A stretch of DNA of 64,000 nucleotides from Liolophura sinensis (Eukaryota; Mollusca; Polyplacophora; Chitonida; Chitonidae). How positions within the stretch are numbered: the stretch's first letter is position 1; each line of letters opens with the position of its first letter. Below the pieces are notes generated by a model that ran no database searches, was not told the origin of the DNA, and was given only the letters and a program-made list of their open reading frames with translations. Below are positions 43,533 through 54,779 of the stretch, one piece after another. A program made the position numbers and the translations under genes. The stretch is taken from positions 28,682,330 through 28,746,329 of the forward strand of contig NC_088302.1 of the NCBI RefSeq assembly GCF_032854445.1. Direction: 5' to 3'.

Positions 43533-45290
43533 AGGCCAGCTGGATGGCTCAAGATTGCTCCTGTCTAACCAGATTGCCCTTGGCTCATTGCTGGATCACC
43601 CATTATTCCTGATTAGCAGCATCACCATTGTTTCTGACAACAAGATGGCCCATTGTTCTTGACCAGGACAATCCATTGCTCCTGACCAGCTGGATTGCCC
43701 ATTACTCACTTTTGGATCGTCCATTGCTCCTGACCAGCATGATGACCAATTTCTCCTGACCAGGAGGATTACCTGTTGTTCCTGACTAGTAGGATAACTC
43801 ATTGTTCCGGACCAGCAGGATTACCCATTGTTCGGGACTTGTAGGATGACATCAAGATAACCCATTGCCCTTGACTAGCGGGAGTGCAAATTACTCCGGA
43901 CTAACCAAATTGTCCCTTTACTCCTGACTAGCTGAATTACCCATTACTCTGAACTAATCAGATCACCCATTACAACTGACAAGCTGGATAACCTAATGCT
44001 CCTGACTAGCATGATAACCCATTGGCCCTGACTAGTAGGATAACCCAATGCTCCAGATTAGTAGGATAACTCATGGCTCCTGACTAGCAGGATAACCATT
44101 GCTCCTGACAAGTAGGATAACCATTGCTCCTGACTAGTAGGATAACCCATTGCTCCTGACTAGTAGGATAACCCATTGCTCCTGACTAGTAGGATAACCT
44201 AATGCTCCTGACTAGTAGGATAACCATTGCTCCTGACTAGTAGGATAATCCATTGCTCCTGACTAGTAGGATAACCCATTGCTCCTGACTAGTGGGATAA
44301 CCCATTGCTCTTGACTAGCATGATAACCCATTGGTCCTGACTAGTATGATAACCATTGCTCCCGACTAGTAGGATAACCCATTGCTCCTGACTAGTAGGA
44401 TAACCGATGCTCTTGACTAGTAGGATAACCATTGCTCCTGACTAGTGGGATAACCCATTGCTCTTGACTAGCATGATAACCCTTGGTCCTGACTAGTATG
44501 ATAACCCATTGCTCCTGACTAGTAGGATAACCTAATGCTCCTGACTAGTAGGATAATCCATTGCTCCTGACTAGTGGGATAACCCATTGCTCTTGACTAG
44601 CATGATAACCCATTGCTCCTGACTAGTAGGATAACCCATTGCTCCTGACTAGTAGGATAACCTAATGCTCCTGACTAGTAGGATAACCCATTGCTCTTGA
44701 CTAGCATGATAACCCATTGGTCCTGACTAGTATGATAACCAGTGCTCCTGACTAGTAGGATAACCCAATGTTCCCGACCTGCTTAAAAAACAATTGTTCC
44801 TGACTAGAAGGATAATCTAATGCTTCTGACTAGCAGGATAACGCATTGTTCCTGACCAGTATGATTACCCCTTGTTTCCGAGCAGCAGGATGGCCATTGC
44901 TCCAGACTAACGGAATGACCCGATTGTTCCTGACTAACAGGATGACCCATTGTTCCGACCAGCAGGATGATCCATTGTTCCTGACGAGCAAGATGACCCA
45001 TTGTTCCAAACCTGCAGGGTGGCTCATTTTTTCCTCACTAGTAGGATTGTGCATTGTTCCTTACCAGTAGAATGAACCATTGCTCCTAACCAGCAGAATA
45101 TCCCATTGCTCCTAACCATTAGAATGACACGTTGTTCTTCACCAGCAGGAAACTCTATTCTTCCTGTCCATCAAGGTGACCCATTGTTCCAATCAGTAGG
45201 TTGACCGATTGTTCCTGACTAGTAGGATAACCTCTTGCTGCTGCCAGCTGATGACCAGTAGGATGACCCATTGCTCCTGGTCAGCAGGAT
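43533..45290. repeat. 26-bp minisatellite (about 65 units)
   Basis: The unit is 'ctcctgactagtaggataac' plus 'ccattg'. The centre (44090-44760) is homogeneous. Both edges are diverged ('ttcctgaccagcaggatgac'). The same family reappears at 47205-47385. Minus-strand open frames come from the repeat. Confidence 0.93.
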
Positions 45291-45914
45291 AGACACTAGC
45301 TCCCGATTAACCTTGCTAACAGATGGAGGATGGGACACTGCGTTGTGTTCTTAACTTACTGCATAATAAGGAGAATCCGTTTACGAATGCTAGCGCTGTA
45401 ATAACTAGGGTTCCCGGTTGTGTAGGACAGCCAGTTAGATTTACGACTTTCGGCATTCCATTCATTTAAAATTACTCACGTCAAAACAAAACCATAACGT
45501 GCATGATAGTGCTGTCAGGATAGCTACTCGAAGTAGACTAAGGCATCAAAACCTAAACTTTCTGAATTACACAGCTAAATTAGAATCACACAGAGGAGAA
45601 TCTAGGCCAAGCAAAAGCAAAAATAAGTTCACGAGAAAGAGAATGAAACAGAAAGGCAAAAACAAGTTGAAAGTTATCAAAATATCTAAAACGAAACTAA
45701 CGCTATACAAATGGGGAATCTCGGAGTTTACCGAACAGAGAAAGGTGCATGAAAGGAAAAGCTAAAACATGTGGCAACATAAAGTATATTTTTTTGAAAT
45801 GCTTGGAACACTTTTTGAACATTTCTATAGTTTCCTTCGGGGAAAAAATGAATCACATAATTTACATATGCGGAGGTTTGAATCAAATGGAATATCCAAT
45901 TTACTTTTATTATT
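45291..45914. other. unassigned spacer between minisatellite and SINE
   Basis: A Lys-rich open frame of 88 codons at 45499-45765 has no recognisable domain. Nothing else is supported. Confidence 0.4.
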
Positions 45915-46188
45915 TTTCTTTTTTTTATTTTATTTATTTGATCGGCCTTTTACGCCGTACTCAAGAATATTTCACTTATACGACAGCGGCTAGCATTATG
46001 GTGGGAGGAAACTAGGCAGAGCCCGGGGGAAACCAACGACACCCGTAGGTTGCTGGCGACCAGCCCACGTGCGGTCGGAGAGGAAACCAGCATGAGCTGG
46101 ACTTGAACTCACAGCGATCGCAATGGTGAGAGGCTCCTGGATCATTACGCTGCGCTAGCGCGCTAACCAACTGAGACACGGAGGCCCC
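45915..46188 (-). mobile_element. full-length SINE (family 1)
   Basis: Reverse orientation: T-rich tail and 'tttgatcggccttttacgcc' on the left, then 'ttcacttatacgacagcggc', 'gagctggacttgaactcaca' (B box) and 'aaccaactgagacacggagg' (A box region) on the right. Confidence 0.9.
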
Positions 46189-46537
46189 TACGACAGACTG
46201 AGAGCTTGAGAGCAGAAACTGCTCACTGGGGTAATAAATGTGATAAATCTCCTCTAAGGGAGTTAGCGGATGACATTCACTGAGATAATGGAATTTTATC
46301 CCTTCCCTCTTGACGGATAAATATGACTAAATTGCGGATAAATACGTTATAAATGAAGGAAAGCTGCGCTACATCAGCGGATAGTTATCTGTCAATTCAA
46401 TTGAAGCGGAAGGGTCAGTTTTAACGGTTGAAACCCGAACACGGAAATTTATTTTGTATTTCTGTAATTTTTACTCTTGCAAATGCATAAAATTTCCAAA
46501 TAGCAACTATTAAAACTGGTGTTTTTAAAAAATTTAG

Positions 46538-46679
46538 GCAATACGCTTGGTACAAGGTGGTCTCATGTTTGCTGAGAACAGCACCCACGTGTACAAAGTG
46601 AGAAAAGTGAAGCCGGAGCGTTGGCTATTTAAAAAATGTTACGGTAATTGTTATGGCTGGTATCGTAAAAATACTGCAG
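46538..46679 (+). other. candidate orphan exon, function unknown
   Basis: Bounded by 'aaaaaatttag|gca' and a strong donor 'actgcag|gtaaga'. The 47-codon frame contains 'STHVYKVRKVKPERW' and 'KKCYGNCYGWYRKNT', which looks protein-like (mixed charge, Cys and Trp). I do not recognise a family, and no partner exons are found nearby. It may be chance. Confidence 0.2.
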
Positions 46680-47204
46680 GTAAGAAGCCCAGGTTTTTCA
46701 AACATCTAAGGCTTACGAATACAATGAGGATCATCCATCGTCGATGTCCTTCAGGCGTATTAAATGCCGTAAATTACAAACTTTACCACTTAACTTCCTG
46801 TTAATTTGAATTAATGTTAATATAAATGTTTGCTTGGGGCTTTACGTCATACTTACCAATTTCTTAGTCATTTGACGACGAGGATCATCTGGTGTGTGTA
46901 CATTTATTCTGTCCTCCTGTGGCAGGGCGAATCCAAAGCCGAAATGCTGCCGCCACTGAAGCATCATGCCACGAGACACCAGACATGACACTCCACCCCA
47001 ATATAACGCCACCGGGCCAACCAGTCAACCAACCTGTTTCCTTGCTCTAGCCTCTCAATGCTGAGTGTCAAGCGAGGCAGCAACAAGTATCATTTTCTAA
47101 AGCCTTTGGAATGACCAGACCCGGGCTTGATCCTGGGGCCTCCCGGCTTCGAAGCGGACGCTCTAAGTAAAAGTTTAAGGTGCCATCTCAAAAGTACTGC
47201 ATGC
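46680..47204. other. unassigned
   Basis: No gene or repeat recognised. 47120-47170 has 'cttgatcctggggcctcccg', slightly tRNA/SINE-like but too short to call. Confidence 0.35.
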
Positions 47205-47385
47205 ACCCATTGTTCCTGATCAGTAGGACAGTCCATTTTTCCTGACCTGCACGATGACCCTTTGTTCCTGAAGTGCAGAATGATCCATTGTTCCTGACCA
47301 GTTGGATGGCCCTTTGTTTCTAACCTGCAAGATGACCCAGTGTTCCTGACTATTTGGATGACACAGTCTTCCTGCTACGGAGATG
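47205..47385. repeat. 26-bp minisatellite family, second block
   Basis: About six diverged units ('cccattgttcctgatcagta', 'ttcctgaccagttggatggc') related to 43533-45290 in the same orientation. Confidence 0.8.
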
Positions 47386-48025
47386 GTATATCCAGCGGCC
47401 TGATAGTATTCAGGCATTTGTCTGGCACGGAGATGGTGTACCCATCGGCCTGATAGTAGACATGTATTTGTCTGGTGCGGAAATGGGGTATCCATCGGCC
47501 TGATAGTAAACGCATTTTGCCTGATACGGAGATGGTGTACCCATGGGCCTGATAGTAGACATGTATTTGTCTGGTACGGAGATGGAGTATCCATCGGCCT
47601 GGTAGTGGACATGCATTTGTCTGGTGCGGAAATGGGGTATCCCATCAGCCTGATAGTGGACATGCATTTGTCTGGTATAGAGATAGTGTACCCAGTGGCT
47701 TGACAGCAGATATACATTTATCTGGTACGGAGATGGTGTACCCATTGGCATGGTGGTAGACATGGTATTTTTCTGGTACACAGATGGTGTACCCATCGGC
47801 CTGATGGCAGACATGCATTTATCTGGTACGGAGATGGTGTACCCATCGGTCTAATAGTAGACATGCATTTGTGTGGTATGGAGATAGTGTACCCGGCAGC
47901 CTGATAGTAGACATACATTTATCTGGTGCGGAAATGGGGTATCCATCGTCCTGATAGTGGGCGCATTTTGTCTGATATGGAGATGACGTATCCATCGGCT
48001 TGACAGTGGACATACACTTGTCTGT
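47386..48025. repeat. 50-bp minisatellite, about 13 units
   Basis: The unit is 'gtgtacccatcggcctgata', 'gtagacatgcatttgtctgg' and 'tacggagatg'. Fifty is not a multiple of three, so overlapping minus-strand frames repeat related peptides in successive frames. Confidence 0.93.
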
Positions 48026-49309
48026 TTCGTGAGTGCATTGTATCTGGTCAACGCTTTTCGGCTTATCATCATTATTTATTCAGAAATCTTACTGTTTCCA
48101 AGTTAGAGGGATTCAGTTAATGCTAACAGGCACATGGATCATATTCCTTGTATCAGGTTGACTATTAATGGTTAATGGAGTGATTTTCAGCTCACAAGCA
48201 ACGCACATGGAACCACCGAGCCTTCAAGCGGAGTTAAGGGTTTAGATTTTGCGGAGCTGCTCGACAAAGGTATCACTGGCTACATCATGTAGGAATAGTG
48301 ATTTTCTGAGCACCATTAATCAGACGATGACCTAACCTTGGGGAATCTAATCGGCAGAGTGCTTAATATGGGGTGTTACACTTATCGCCCAATTTAACCT
48401 TTGAAAACGGCAAATTAACGTGCGCATACCTTTTCGAGCTGCAAGGAAGTTTGAAACGGTTATTAACGCAGCCTCACTGAAAAAAGAAAAAAAAATTGAA
48501 ATGTGAAAAGAAATGAACAAATAAATGAAACAAAAAATGAAAGTTTTACACTAATTATGCAAAAAAAATGATTTTGCCTAGCTGTAAAAGCTATATCCCA
48601 CACTTCCATTTGTAAGTGTTTTGTAACCGACAAATACGTAGATGTACATATAATTACGTGATTATCTGTACATACATACATATGTATGTACACAGAAGAT
48701 AAATCTTACATTTGTGTGCTTGGAGAACTCGGTATATACAGATTTGTTTTAGACTGAGACTGCTGACCAATTAGATTAGACTAGACAGTCGTGTCGTGTC
48801 AAAATCCCTGTGGATTTGGAGACATACGGATAGACGAGAGCCGTAAACACGATTAGCTATAAGGTAGCAAATAAAACGCCTTTAGCAAACACAGATCTCA
48901 AAGGATACATACACTTTGCTTTCACATGAGCTTACATTATGCATTAGCAGAGATGGAACGCGGCTTATTCTATTCATTGGCCGCAATGGTTATAGACGAT
49001 GAAAATTTCATAGCTTATAACGACTAAAGCTTATATTCTGATTTTCTGTCCCACATTTCTATAAATTATTCACTTCAATTTCCCTAAAATACGAACTACT
49101 CCTAATAAGAATATAAATCTCGGTGCGTGTAGCCCTATATGTCTGGAGTCCAAGTGACGCAAAGCTTGGACTTTCTTGTACAACAGCGATCTAGGCAAAT
49201 GTCACTTGATTCTTGATCAAAGAAAGTAATTTAAAACTTAGACTTGCTTCTCGAGTCTCTCGAGTTAAGCCGACACCAGTCAAATGACACCGAGTCAAAC
49301 TAGTCTTGT

Positions 49310-49310
<1 letters not shown>
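48026..49310. other. intergenic, no feature seen
   Basis: AT-rich, no convincing coding frame or named repeat. Confidence 0.4.

Positions 49311-49311
<1 letters not shown>

Positions 49312-49402
<91 letters not shown>
49312..49402. repeat. (TA)n microsatellite
   Basis: About 44 uninterrupted TA units. Confidence 0.95.
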
Positions 49403-49403
<1 letters not shown>

Positions 49404-49430
49404 TGTGATGGTGCATGAGGTTTACATCCT

Positions 49431-49460
49431 ACACGAGAATATTTCACTTATACACCGCGG
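49431..49460 (-). repeat. SINE fragment (family 1)
   Basis: 'gagaatatttcacttataca' followed by 'ccgcgg' matches the 3' part of the SINE in reverse. No head or tail is recognisable. Confidence 0.45.
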
Positions 49461-49530
49461 GTCATCTGTATCTCCGGAGGAAACCCAACAGGGTTCAATG
49501 GAAACAACCACGCCAGGGAAGGGCCCATGT

Positions 49531-49830
49531 GCACGAAGTCCTCTAATCGTAACGACCACGTATCACTGCCCTAGCGATGTGCAGTAGGATGACTTTCATG
49601 AACCCATCTTAACGTTACGGCCACGTACACGTTACTCCCATGACAATACATGTAATGCTAACAACGGAACCACTCACACGAAGCTAATTTAACGTTACGG
49701 CCAAGTTACACGTTACTGCCATGACAATACATGTAATGCTAACAATGGAACCACTTACACGAAACTAATTTAACGTCACGACCACGAACACGTTACTGCT
49801 AAGGCGATAGATGTAATACCTACATGGTCA
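49531..49830 (+). repeat. 80-bp tandem repeat, about 3.5 units
   Basis: Units start near 49556 (a shortened one), 49621, 49701 and 49782. They contain 'acacgttactgccatgacaa', 'tacatgtaatgctaacaa' and 'ttaacgttacggcca'. Related units lie at 56345-56500, beyond the retroelement block. Confidence 0.88.
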
Positions 49831-50012
49831 CGGCAGCAATGTCGTGTTCTAGCATCCCAAGATACATCAGTTACTCAGGTCTGGAAACAGGTTAAGGCCA
49901 GAGTAAAGGTTTCTCGATTCCAGCTCTTGTTAAGGGTAACGTCAAAGCTATTACGAACGAGCAAAAAAGTGACATTTTGCTGCGGTTAGCAGTGACGCTA
50001 AATATAACCCTG

Positions 50013-51162
50013 AATTTCTTGAACATAAGAGTAAATTTGAGATAGATAATGACCATATATATCAAAACGTTTGCTTCGATGAATTGCCTATTAATGATGA
50101 ATTTTCTCTTCAGGAACTTAAGGGGGCACTTCGGCAGACAAAAGAGTCATCCCCTGGCCTGAATGGAATTGGGTACACCATGTTGAAAAATATGCCAGAT
50201 AATCTTTTAAGTCTTATTTTAATGCTTATTAATTGTGTGTGGATGAAGATGACTTTACCATTGTCATGGAAACATTAGTAGTACCAGTGTGTAAACCCGG
50301 TAAGCCCGCGTCACAGCCATCTTCTTACCGTCCCATTGCACTGACGTTCTGTATTTGTAAGATAATGGAGAAGATGGTTAACTACAGGCTGCTATGGTAT
50401 TTAGAAAGTAAAAATATAATATCATCGGTTCAGATGATAAGTTCTGCAGAAAAGGTAGGAGAACCTTAGACCACTTAGTTCATCTAGAACATTCAGTTAA
50501 GTGTGCGTTAGCTAACAAAGAACACCTTGTGGCTGTTTTCTTAGATGTAGAAAAAGCATACGACATGGTTTGGAGGAAAGCATTGTTGTTTAAACTGAGT
50601 AAAATTGGTATTGGTGGACGTATGTTTGTGTGGATCAAAAGTTTCTTATCGAACAGAGTTATCCAAGTGAGAATTGGTTCTTGTCTATCCAACAAAGTAG
50701 CTATCACAAACGGAAAACCCCAAGGCAGCGTTATATCACCTACACTGTTTAATGTTATGATAAATGACCTTCCTGAGCCTGTACCATTCATTGTCAACAA
50801 GTCCTTATTTGCAGATGATAAGGCCGTCTGGTTTGCGAAAAGGAATCTGAAACATGTAGTCAAAGTCATTAATATCACCGTATCAAATATTTTTCAGTGG
50901 GGAAAGCTATGGGGTTTTAAATTTTCCTCTTCTAAGTCAGAAGCCCTCTTATTTACTAAAAGGATGAAAAGTGTGTCTGGCACTTCTTGGGGGGGGGGGA
51001 GGGGGGGGGGCGGACAGAAATGCATTGGGTAAACTGTATAAATCTTTGATTAGATCGAGGTTGGATTATGGAGCGGAGGTGTACAAATCTGCCTCTCGTA
51101 CACTGAAGATGAGGCTTGACTCTATACAGGGACAGGCTTACGTATATGTACTGGGTACATGA
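50013..51162 (+). pseudogene. reverse transcriptase of the LINE, frameshifted
   Basis: Visible motifs in order: 'ESSPGLNGIGYTMLKN'; 'PVCKPGKPASQPSSYRPIAL'; 'AVFLDVEKAYDMVW' (motif A, catalytic Asp); 'GKPQGSVISPTLFNVMINDL' (motif B); 'LFADDKAVW' (motif C, two catalytic Asp intact); 'LIRSRLDYGAEVY'. Frame changes occur near 50276, between 50430 and 50470, and at the G-rich tract near 51000. The active-site residues survive, so decay is moderate. Confidence 0.87.
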
Positions 51163-51539
51163 GGACTACCCCATCACAGGCACTGCAGGTAACAACAGGT
51201 GAACTCCCATTATGGATTAGACGGAAAATGACAAGTTTTAAGTATTATTTGTCTCTGTTAACAAGTCATAATAATCCTGCCTCATGTTTTAACTGTGACT
51301 TGGCATTCTGAACTATTAGAAAAATTGAAACTCAAAGACCAAGAAACATTTAGTGTTCGCTCTCAATCCGCTCGAGATGAATTGCAACTTGCTGAGTCAA
51401 TTGTCCAAAAGGAAATAAGATTTCCATTCCCTCCATGGAAGCTGAGGCTTCCTTTTATATCTACATAACTCCATTCGAAAGTAAGGAAATCTGACCCTAT
51501 CAAAAATACAGAATTGTCTGCTAAAGATCATATTTGATC

Positions 51540-52058
51540 AAACTGGTATGATTATCTCCACATTTACACAGATGAGTCGAAATGTCCAGAATCTGGAAGA
51601 AAATCCACACCTTCTGTGTCCCTGAAATCAAGTATAAAAAGTCTTTCCGTCTATCTGATCATGTTACTGTCTTCACCTCTGAATTGGTTGCTATCTTGAT
51701 GGCGTTAAAATTCGTAGAAGAATTTCGTCCCTTAAAATGTGTAATATTTACTGACTCTCTAAGTACGTTATTTGCTCTGATCAACCATGCTGGGAGAAAT
51801 GCTAACCATGTTGTTCTTGAGATACTATACTGTTTTACTTATCTTTTCTATCAGAACATTCACGTATGCCTTGAGTGGATTCCAGGCCACAAAAATATTG
51901 AAGGGAACGAGAGGGCGGATCGGCTGGCGAAAGCAGCGTGTACGAAAAGTGGTATAGGTATCCGTGTAAATATGTCTGTCTCGGAAATGTTTAGTGTTTA
52001 TCGAAAACAGTTTTATGAAATGTGGCAGCAGGAATGGGAAATAGTGCCAAAGGTTTGA
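51540..52058 (+). pseudogene. RNase H domain of the LINE
   Basis: 'HIYTDESK' (first Asp), 'FTSELVAILMAL' (Glu), 'CVIFTDSLSTLFAL' (Asp) and 'LEWIPGHKNIEGNERADRLA' (last Asp) give the full D-E-D-D set. The first Asp lies in a different frame from the rest (shift near 51590), so no single frame spans the domain. Downstream sequence to about 52250 encodes a Cys/His pattern usual after RNase H in this group, with in-frame stops. Confidence 0.83.
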
Positions 52059-52441
52059 GTTTACTACAGTAAGAAATGTTTGGGTGTCAGTGAAGGGAAG
52101 GTTACAACAAGTGTTTTTGATGAGATTGCAGTTGTGCACGTTCCCTTGAATTTTTATGTCTGTAGAATTTGAAAGCATCCCACTGGATTTTGTAACCACT
52201 GCAATGTTTTAGAAACTATTGATCATTTCTTACTTCAGAGTACATATCATGGACAGATTCGTAATGGCACATTAAGACGGCTTTCGATTTTAGGTGTACC
52301 ACAACCATCAGTGGCGAATTTTTTTAAGTCCACAAACCAACAAAGCTCATATAGTTAATTTGATAATATATATAATAGCTATATAATTTATAGCTATTAT
52401 GGCACCTGAATATGCCAATATTTTCTATTAGTAGTAGTAGC

Positions 52442-52827
52442 AGGGGCTTCAACCCACGGGATCTCCGGGAATGTGCGTGCCCGGCCAGGGAGATCGTAGA
52501 GCCGTGGAAACTTTCCAACAAAAGGTCCATGTTTGGGCAATGAGGGTTTTGGGAGAAGGTAACCTGCGAGGAAGGGATGTGTATGCGGACTTGGGGAGAG
52601 ACCTGCATGATAGGGCCATATTTTTTCATTAACTTTCTGTTATTGTACCTCTGTTAACTTTTGTATCTATTTTGGGTAGACGCTTTCTGTAAAATTCGTT
52701 AATCACTAAAACCATTTTGTTTAAACTCGCGTCCCTGGTGGACAAATCCTTTACTTGCGGCCCGGTTTCCTCGTGATCCTTGACGAACTTGGTCAGGGAC
52801 GGCTATTTACAAAGCCGTTCCGTTACA
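52442..52827 (+). repeat. 5' LTR
   Basis: Begins 'aggggcttcaaccca' (TG changed to AG compared with the other LTR) and ends 'ccgttaca'. Shared blocks with the 3' LTR include 'ttaactttctgttattgtac', 'tattttgggtagacgctttc' and 'cggcccggtttcctcgtgat'. Confidence 0.82.
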
Positions 52828-52830
52828 TAA

Positions 52831-52848
52831 TGGTGCCGTGACCAGGAT
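52831..52848 (+). other. primer-binding site
   Basis: 'TGGTGCCGTGACCAGGAT' starts three bases after the LTR end. TGG complements the CCA end of a tRNA. I could not assign the tRNA species with confidence. Confidence 0.7.
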
Positions 52849-53289
52849 CACGAAGATGGCAACCGGGCTGTGTACCAGGCTATTCATCTAGGACACCTCG
52901 GAAAACCTGTTCCCAGAACTACCGTCGAGGGAGGGGAGAGGGGATACCAAACCAAAAAAAGTTGTCTTTTCGGAAACTACTCCCCAAAATAGTGGTAACT
53001 GGGAAACTAAAAAGAACTCTGCGTCATATACCCTCACAGATAGAGAGTTTGGCATGTTGGAGACTGTGCTGGGAAGGGAGGTTCAGAACCTGGAAGCCAG
53101 AGTTGATCGTTCCCTGTCCTTGCAGCGGTCGCGGCGGGTAACGGAAACTGAACCCCGGTTCTTGACAGACAAGTACGCCAATGAGACAGAAACCACGCTG
53201 CATTAGTATGGTTAGGAGATAGAAGGAACCAGAGAAATTTGATGGCAAATCCGTCGACTGGAAAGACTTTACAGTACACTTCGACTAGG

Positions 53290-53960
53290 TAGCCTGTTGG
53301 AATGGCTGGGGTGCAACCGAAAAGGCACAACAATTAAAGCTACTCGGCGAGTTAACCGAAGAGCAGTTAAGCAAGTACGAGATTTGATTGTAGTGCTAAA
53401 GAAAAATTTCGACCCCACGGAGCGGGAAATAGTTTATCGATGTGAATTCGGGGCCCGAGGGGGAGCAGTAGTCGAGTCCGCAGCGGATTTTCGGTACGCC
53501 CTGCGGCGGTTGATTTGCTTACCCTTCCCTGAAATGCCGACAGAGCATAGGGAAATTAATGCATTAGAACAATATATTGTAGGGATAGGTGGTGACTTGA
53601 GGGAACATTTCATGTTCAAGAGACCGGAAATACTCGAAGCGGCAATGTCGTATGCAGTCGAGTTTGAGACAGTGAGGGGGCTGAGGTAATCTGATGTTAC
53701 CAAACCAAAAGCGTCGACAATATCGAGGGGTTTGGACTGTTGGAGGAACCCATAAGGGTGAGGAAGAGCTAAGTTTGGAACCACTGTAGTCACAGATTGA
53801 TCAATTATCCCTCTCTTTGGATAGTCGACTGGAGAAGTTAGCCACTGAGTTCAGAAGGATGACTGCTACGTCAGGTCGGAGAGGGCCGCCAGAATGTTTT
53901 GTCTGCCATCAACCTGGTCATGTATCTTATGCCAGTCCTCAACGGAAGTCCGGTTATGTC
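53290..53960 (+). pseudogene. gag remains of the LTR element
   Basis: A 130-codon open frame (53297-53689) includes 'NFDPTEREIVYRCEF', 'ADFRYALRRLICLPFPEMPT' and 'LREHFMFKRPEILEAAMSYA', resembling a retrotransposon capsid. In another frame, about 53893-53930 gives 'PECFVCHQPGHVSYAS', a zinc knuckle (C-x2-C-x4-H) whose last Cys is replaced by Ser. Frameshifts and stops separate the parts. Confidence 0.7.
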
Positions 53961-54070
53961 GCAGGGAAGTCTCATCAGAATTTAAACTAGATGGGGCTAT
54001 TTCTGAGGCCGAAGAGATGGTGATGATAGGCCAGCAAGTAATGTAGCAGCGATTAGGTAATCGTGCTTCT

Positions 54071-54352
54071 TTGTGGAAGTCCAAATTTCGTACAGGAAAG
54101 TCGAAATATTGGTTGATACCTGTTCAGTGGGTAAGCTTGTTGTCTACCGACGTGTACAAGCAATTAGCGTTCGCATTGTCGTCACTAGAGAGGTTTGATA
54201 GTAATCTCACCAATGCAGATGGAAGTGAGTTGATGGTCCATGGAAGGGTTAAGCTGGAGTTAGTAATGGATGATGAGACACTTCGCCACAACTTTGTGGT
54301 TGCCGAGCTTGGCTTAAAAGGGATTATCGGGATAGACTCAGCTTCTTTTACA
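54071..54352 (+). pseudogene. retropepsin (protease) fragment of the LTR element
   Basis: The open frame encodes 'VSLLSTDVYKQLA', 'LTNADGSELMVHGRVKLEL', 'HNFVVAELGLKGIIGID', the pattern of an aspartic protease after its active site. The active-site region just upstream is out of frame by one base and the usual Gly is changed, so it would be inactive. The frame runs on into the 3' LTR. Confidence 0.7.
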
Positions 54353-54779
54353 TGGGGTTTCTACCTACGTGATCTCCGGAAAGGTGCCTACTCAGCCTGC
54401 GAGAACGTAGAACCGCGGAAACTTTCCCAACAAAAGTTCCATGTTTGCCTGACTGGTCAGTGGGTTTTTTGGGGAAGGTAACCTGTGAGGAATGGCATGC
54501 GCACTGGGGGAGAGACCTGCAGATGGGGCCACATTTTTTTTCGTTAACTTTCTGTTATTGTACCTCTGTTAACTTTTGTATTTATTTTGGGTAGACGCTT
54601 TCTGTAATATTCGTGAATCACTAAAACCATTTTGTTTAAACCCATCAGCTGTGTTGTGTCTTCTCGTCGTGTGTCTCCTCGCTTCCCTGGTGGACAAATC
54701 CTGCACTTGCGGCCCGGTTTCCTCGTGATCCTTGACGAACTTGGTCTGGGACGGCTATTTACAAAGCTCTCCCGTTACA
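54353..54779 (+). repeat. 3' LTR
   Basis: Begins 'tggggtttctacct' and ends 'cccgttaca'. About 40 bp longer than the 5' LTR, partly from an extra CT/GT-rich segment ('tgtgttgtgtcttctcgtcg'). The substitutions between the LTRs suggest an old insertion. Confidence 0.82.

Larger units (their letters stand above)
49850..52440 (+). mobile_element. non-LTR retrotransposon fragment (LINE, I-like group)
   Basis: A 5'-truncated LINE: reverse transcriptase from about 50010, RNase H at 51540-51960, then a Cys/His segment ('GFCNHCN..ETIDHF'). RT followed by RNase H is typical of the I/Nimb-type clades. No endonuclease or ORF1 is visible. At least three frame breaks and a G-tract (about 50990-51011) disrupt it. 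The 3' end contains a perfect 12-bp hairpin (52372-52383 / 52389-52400) and a short (TAG)n run. Confidence 0.85.
52442..54779 (+). mobile_element. deleted LTR retrotransposon (Ty3/gypsy-like)
   Basis: Two direct LTRs (52442-52827 and 54353-54779) enclose about 1.5 kb. A primer-binding site follows the 5' LTR; then come gag remains with a CCHC-like knuckle and a protease fragment that runs straight into the 3' LTR. Reverse transcriptase, RNase H and integrase are missing, and no purine-rich tract precedes the 3' LTR, so a large internal deletion is likely. No clear target-site duplication was found. gag followed by a retropepsin is compatible with Ty3/gypsy, but without RT the assignment is tentative. 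Confidence 0.82.

Noticed and set aside
43533-45290. CRISPR-like array
   Set aside because: Units are adjacent without unique spacers, and the context is eukaryotic; it is a minisatellite.
45499-45765. 88-codon Lys-rich frame
   Set aside because: No recognisable domain, and composition follows the A-rich local sequence; no supporting exons.
47220-48072. Overlapping minus-strand frames with repeated Tyr/Ser/Pro peptides
   Set aside because: They are shadows of the 26-bp and 50-bp minisatellites; similar peptides recur in different frames.
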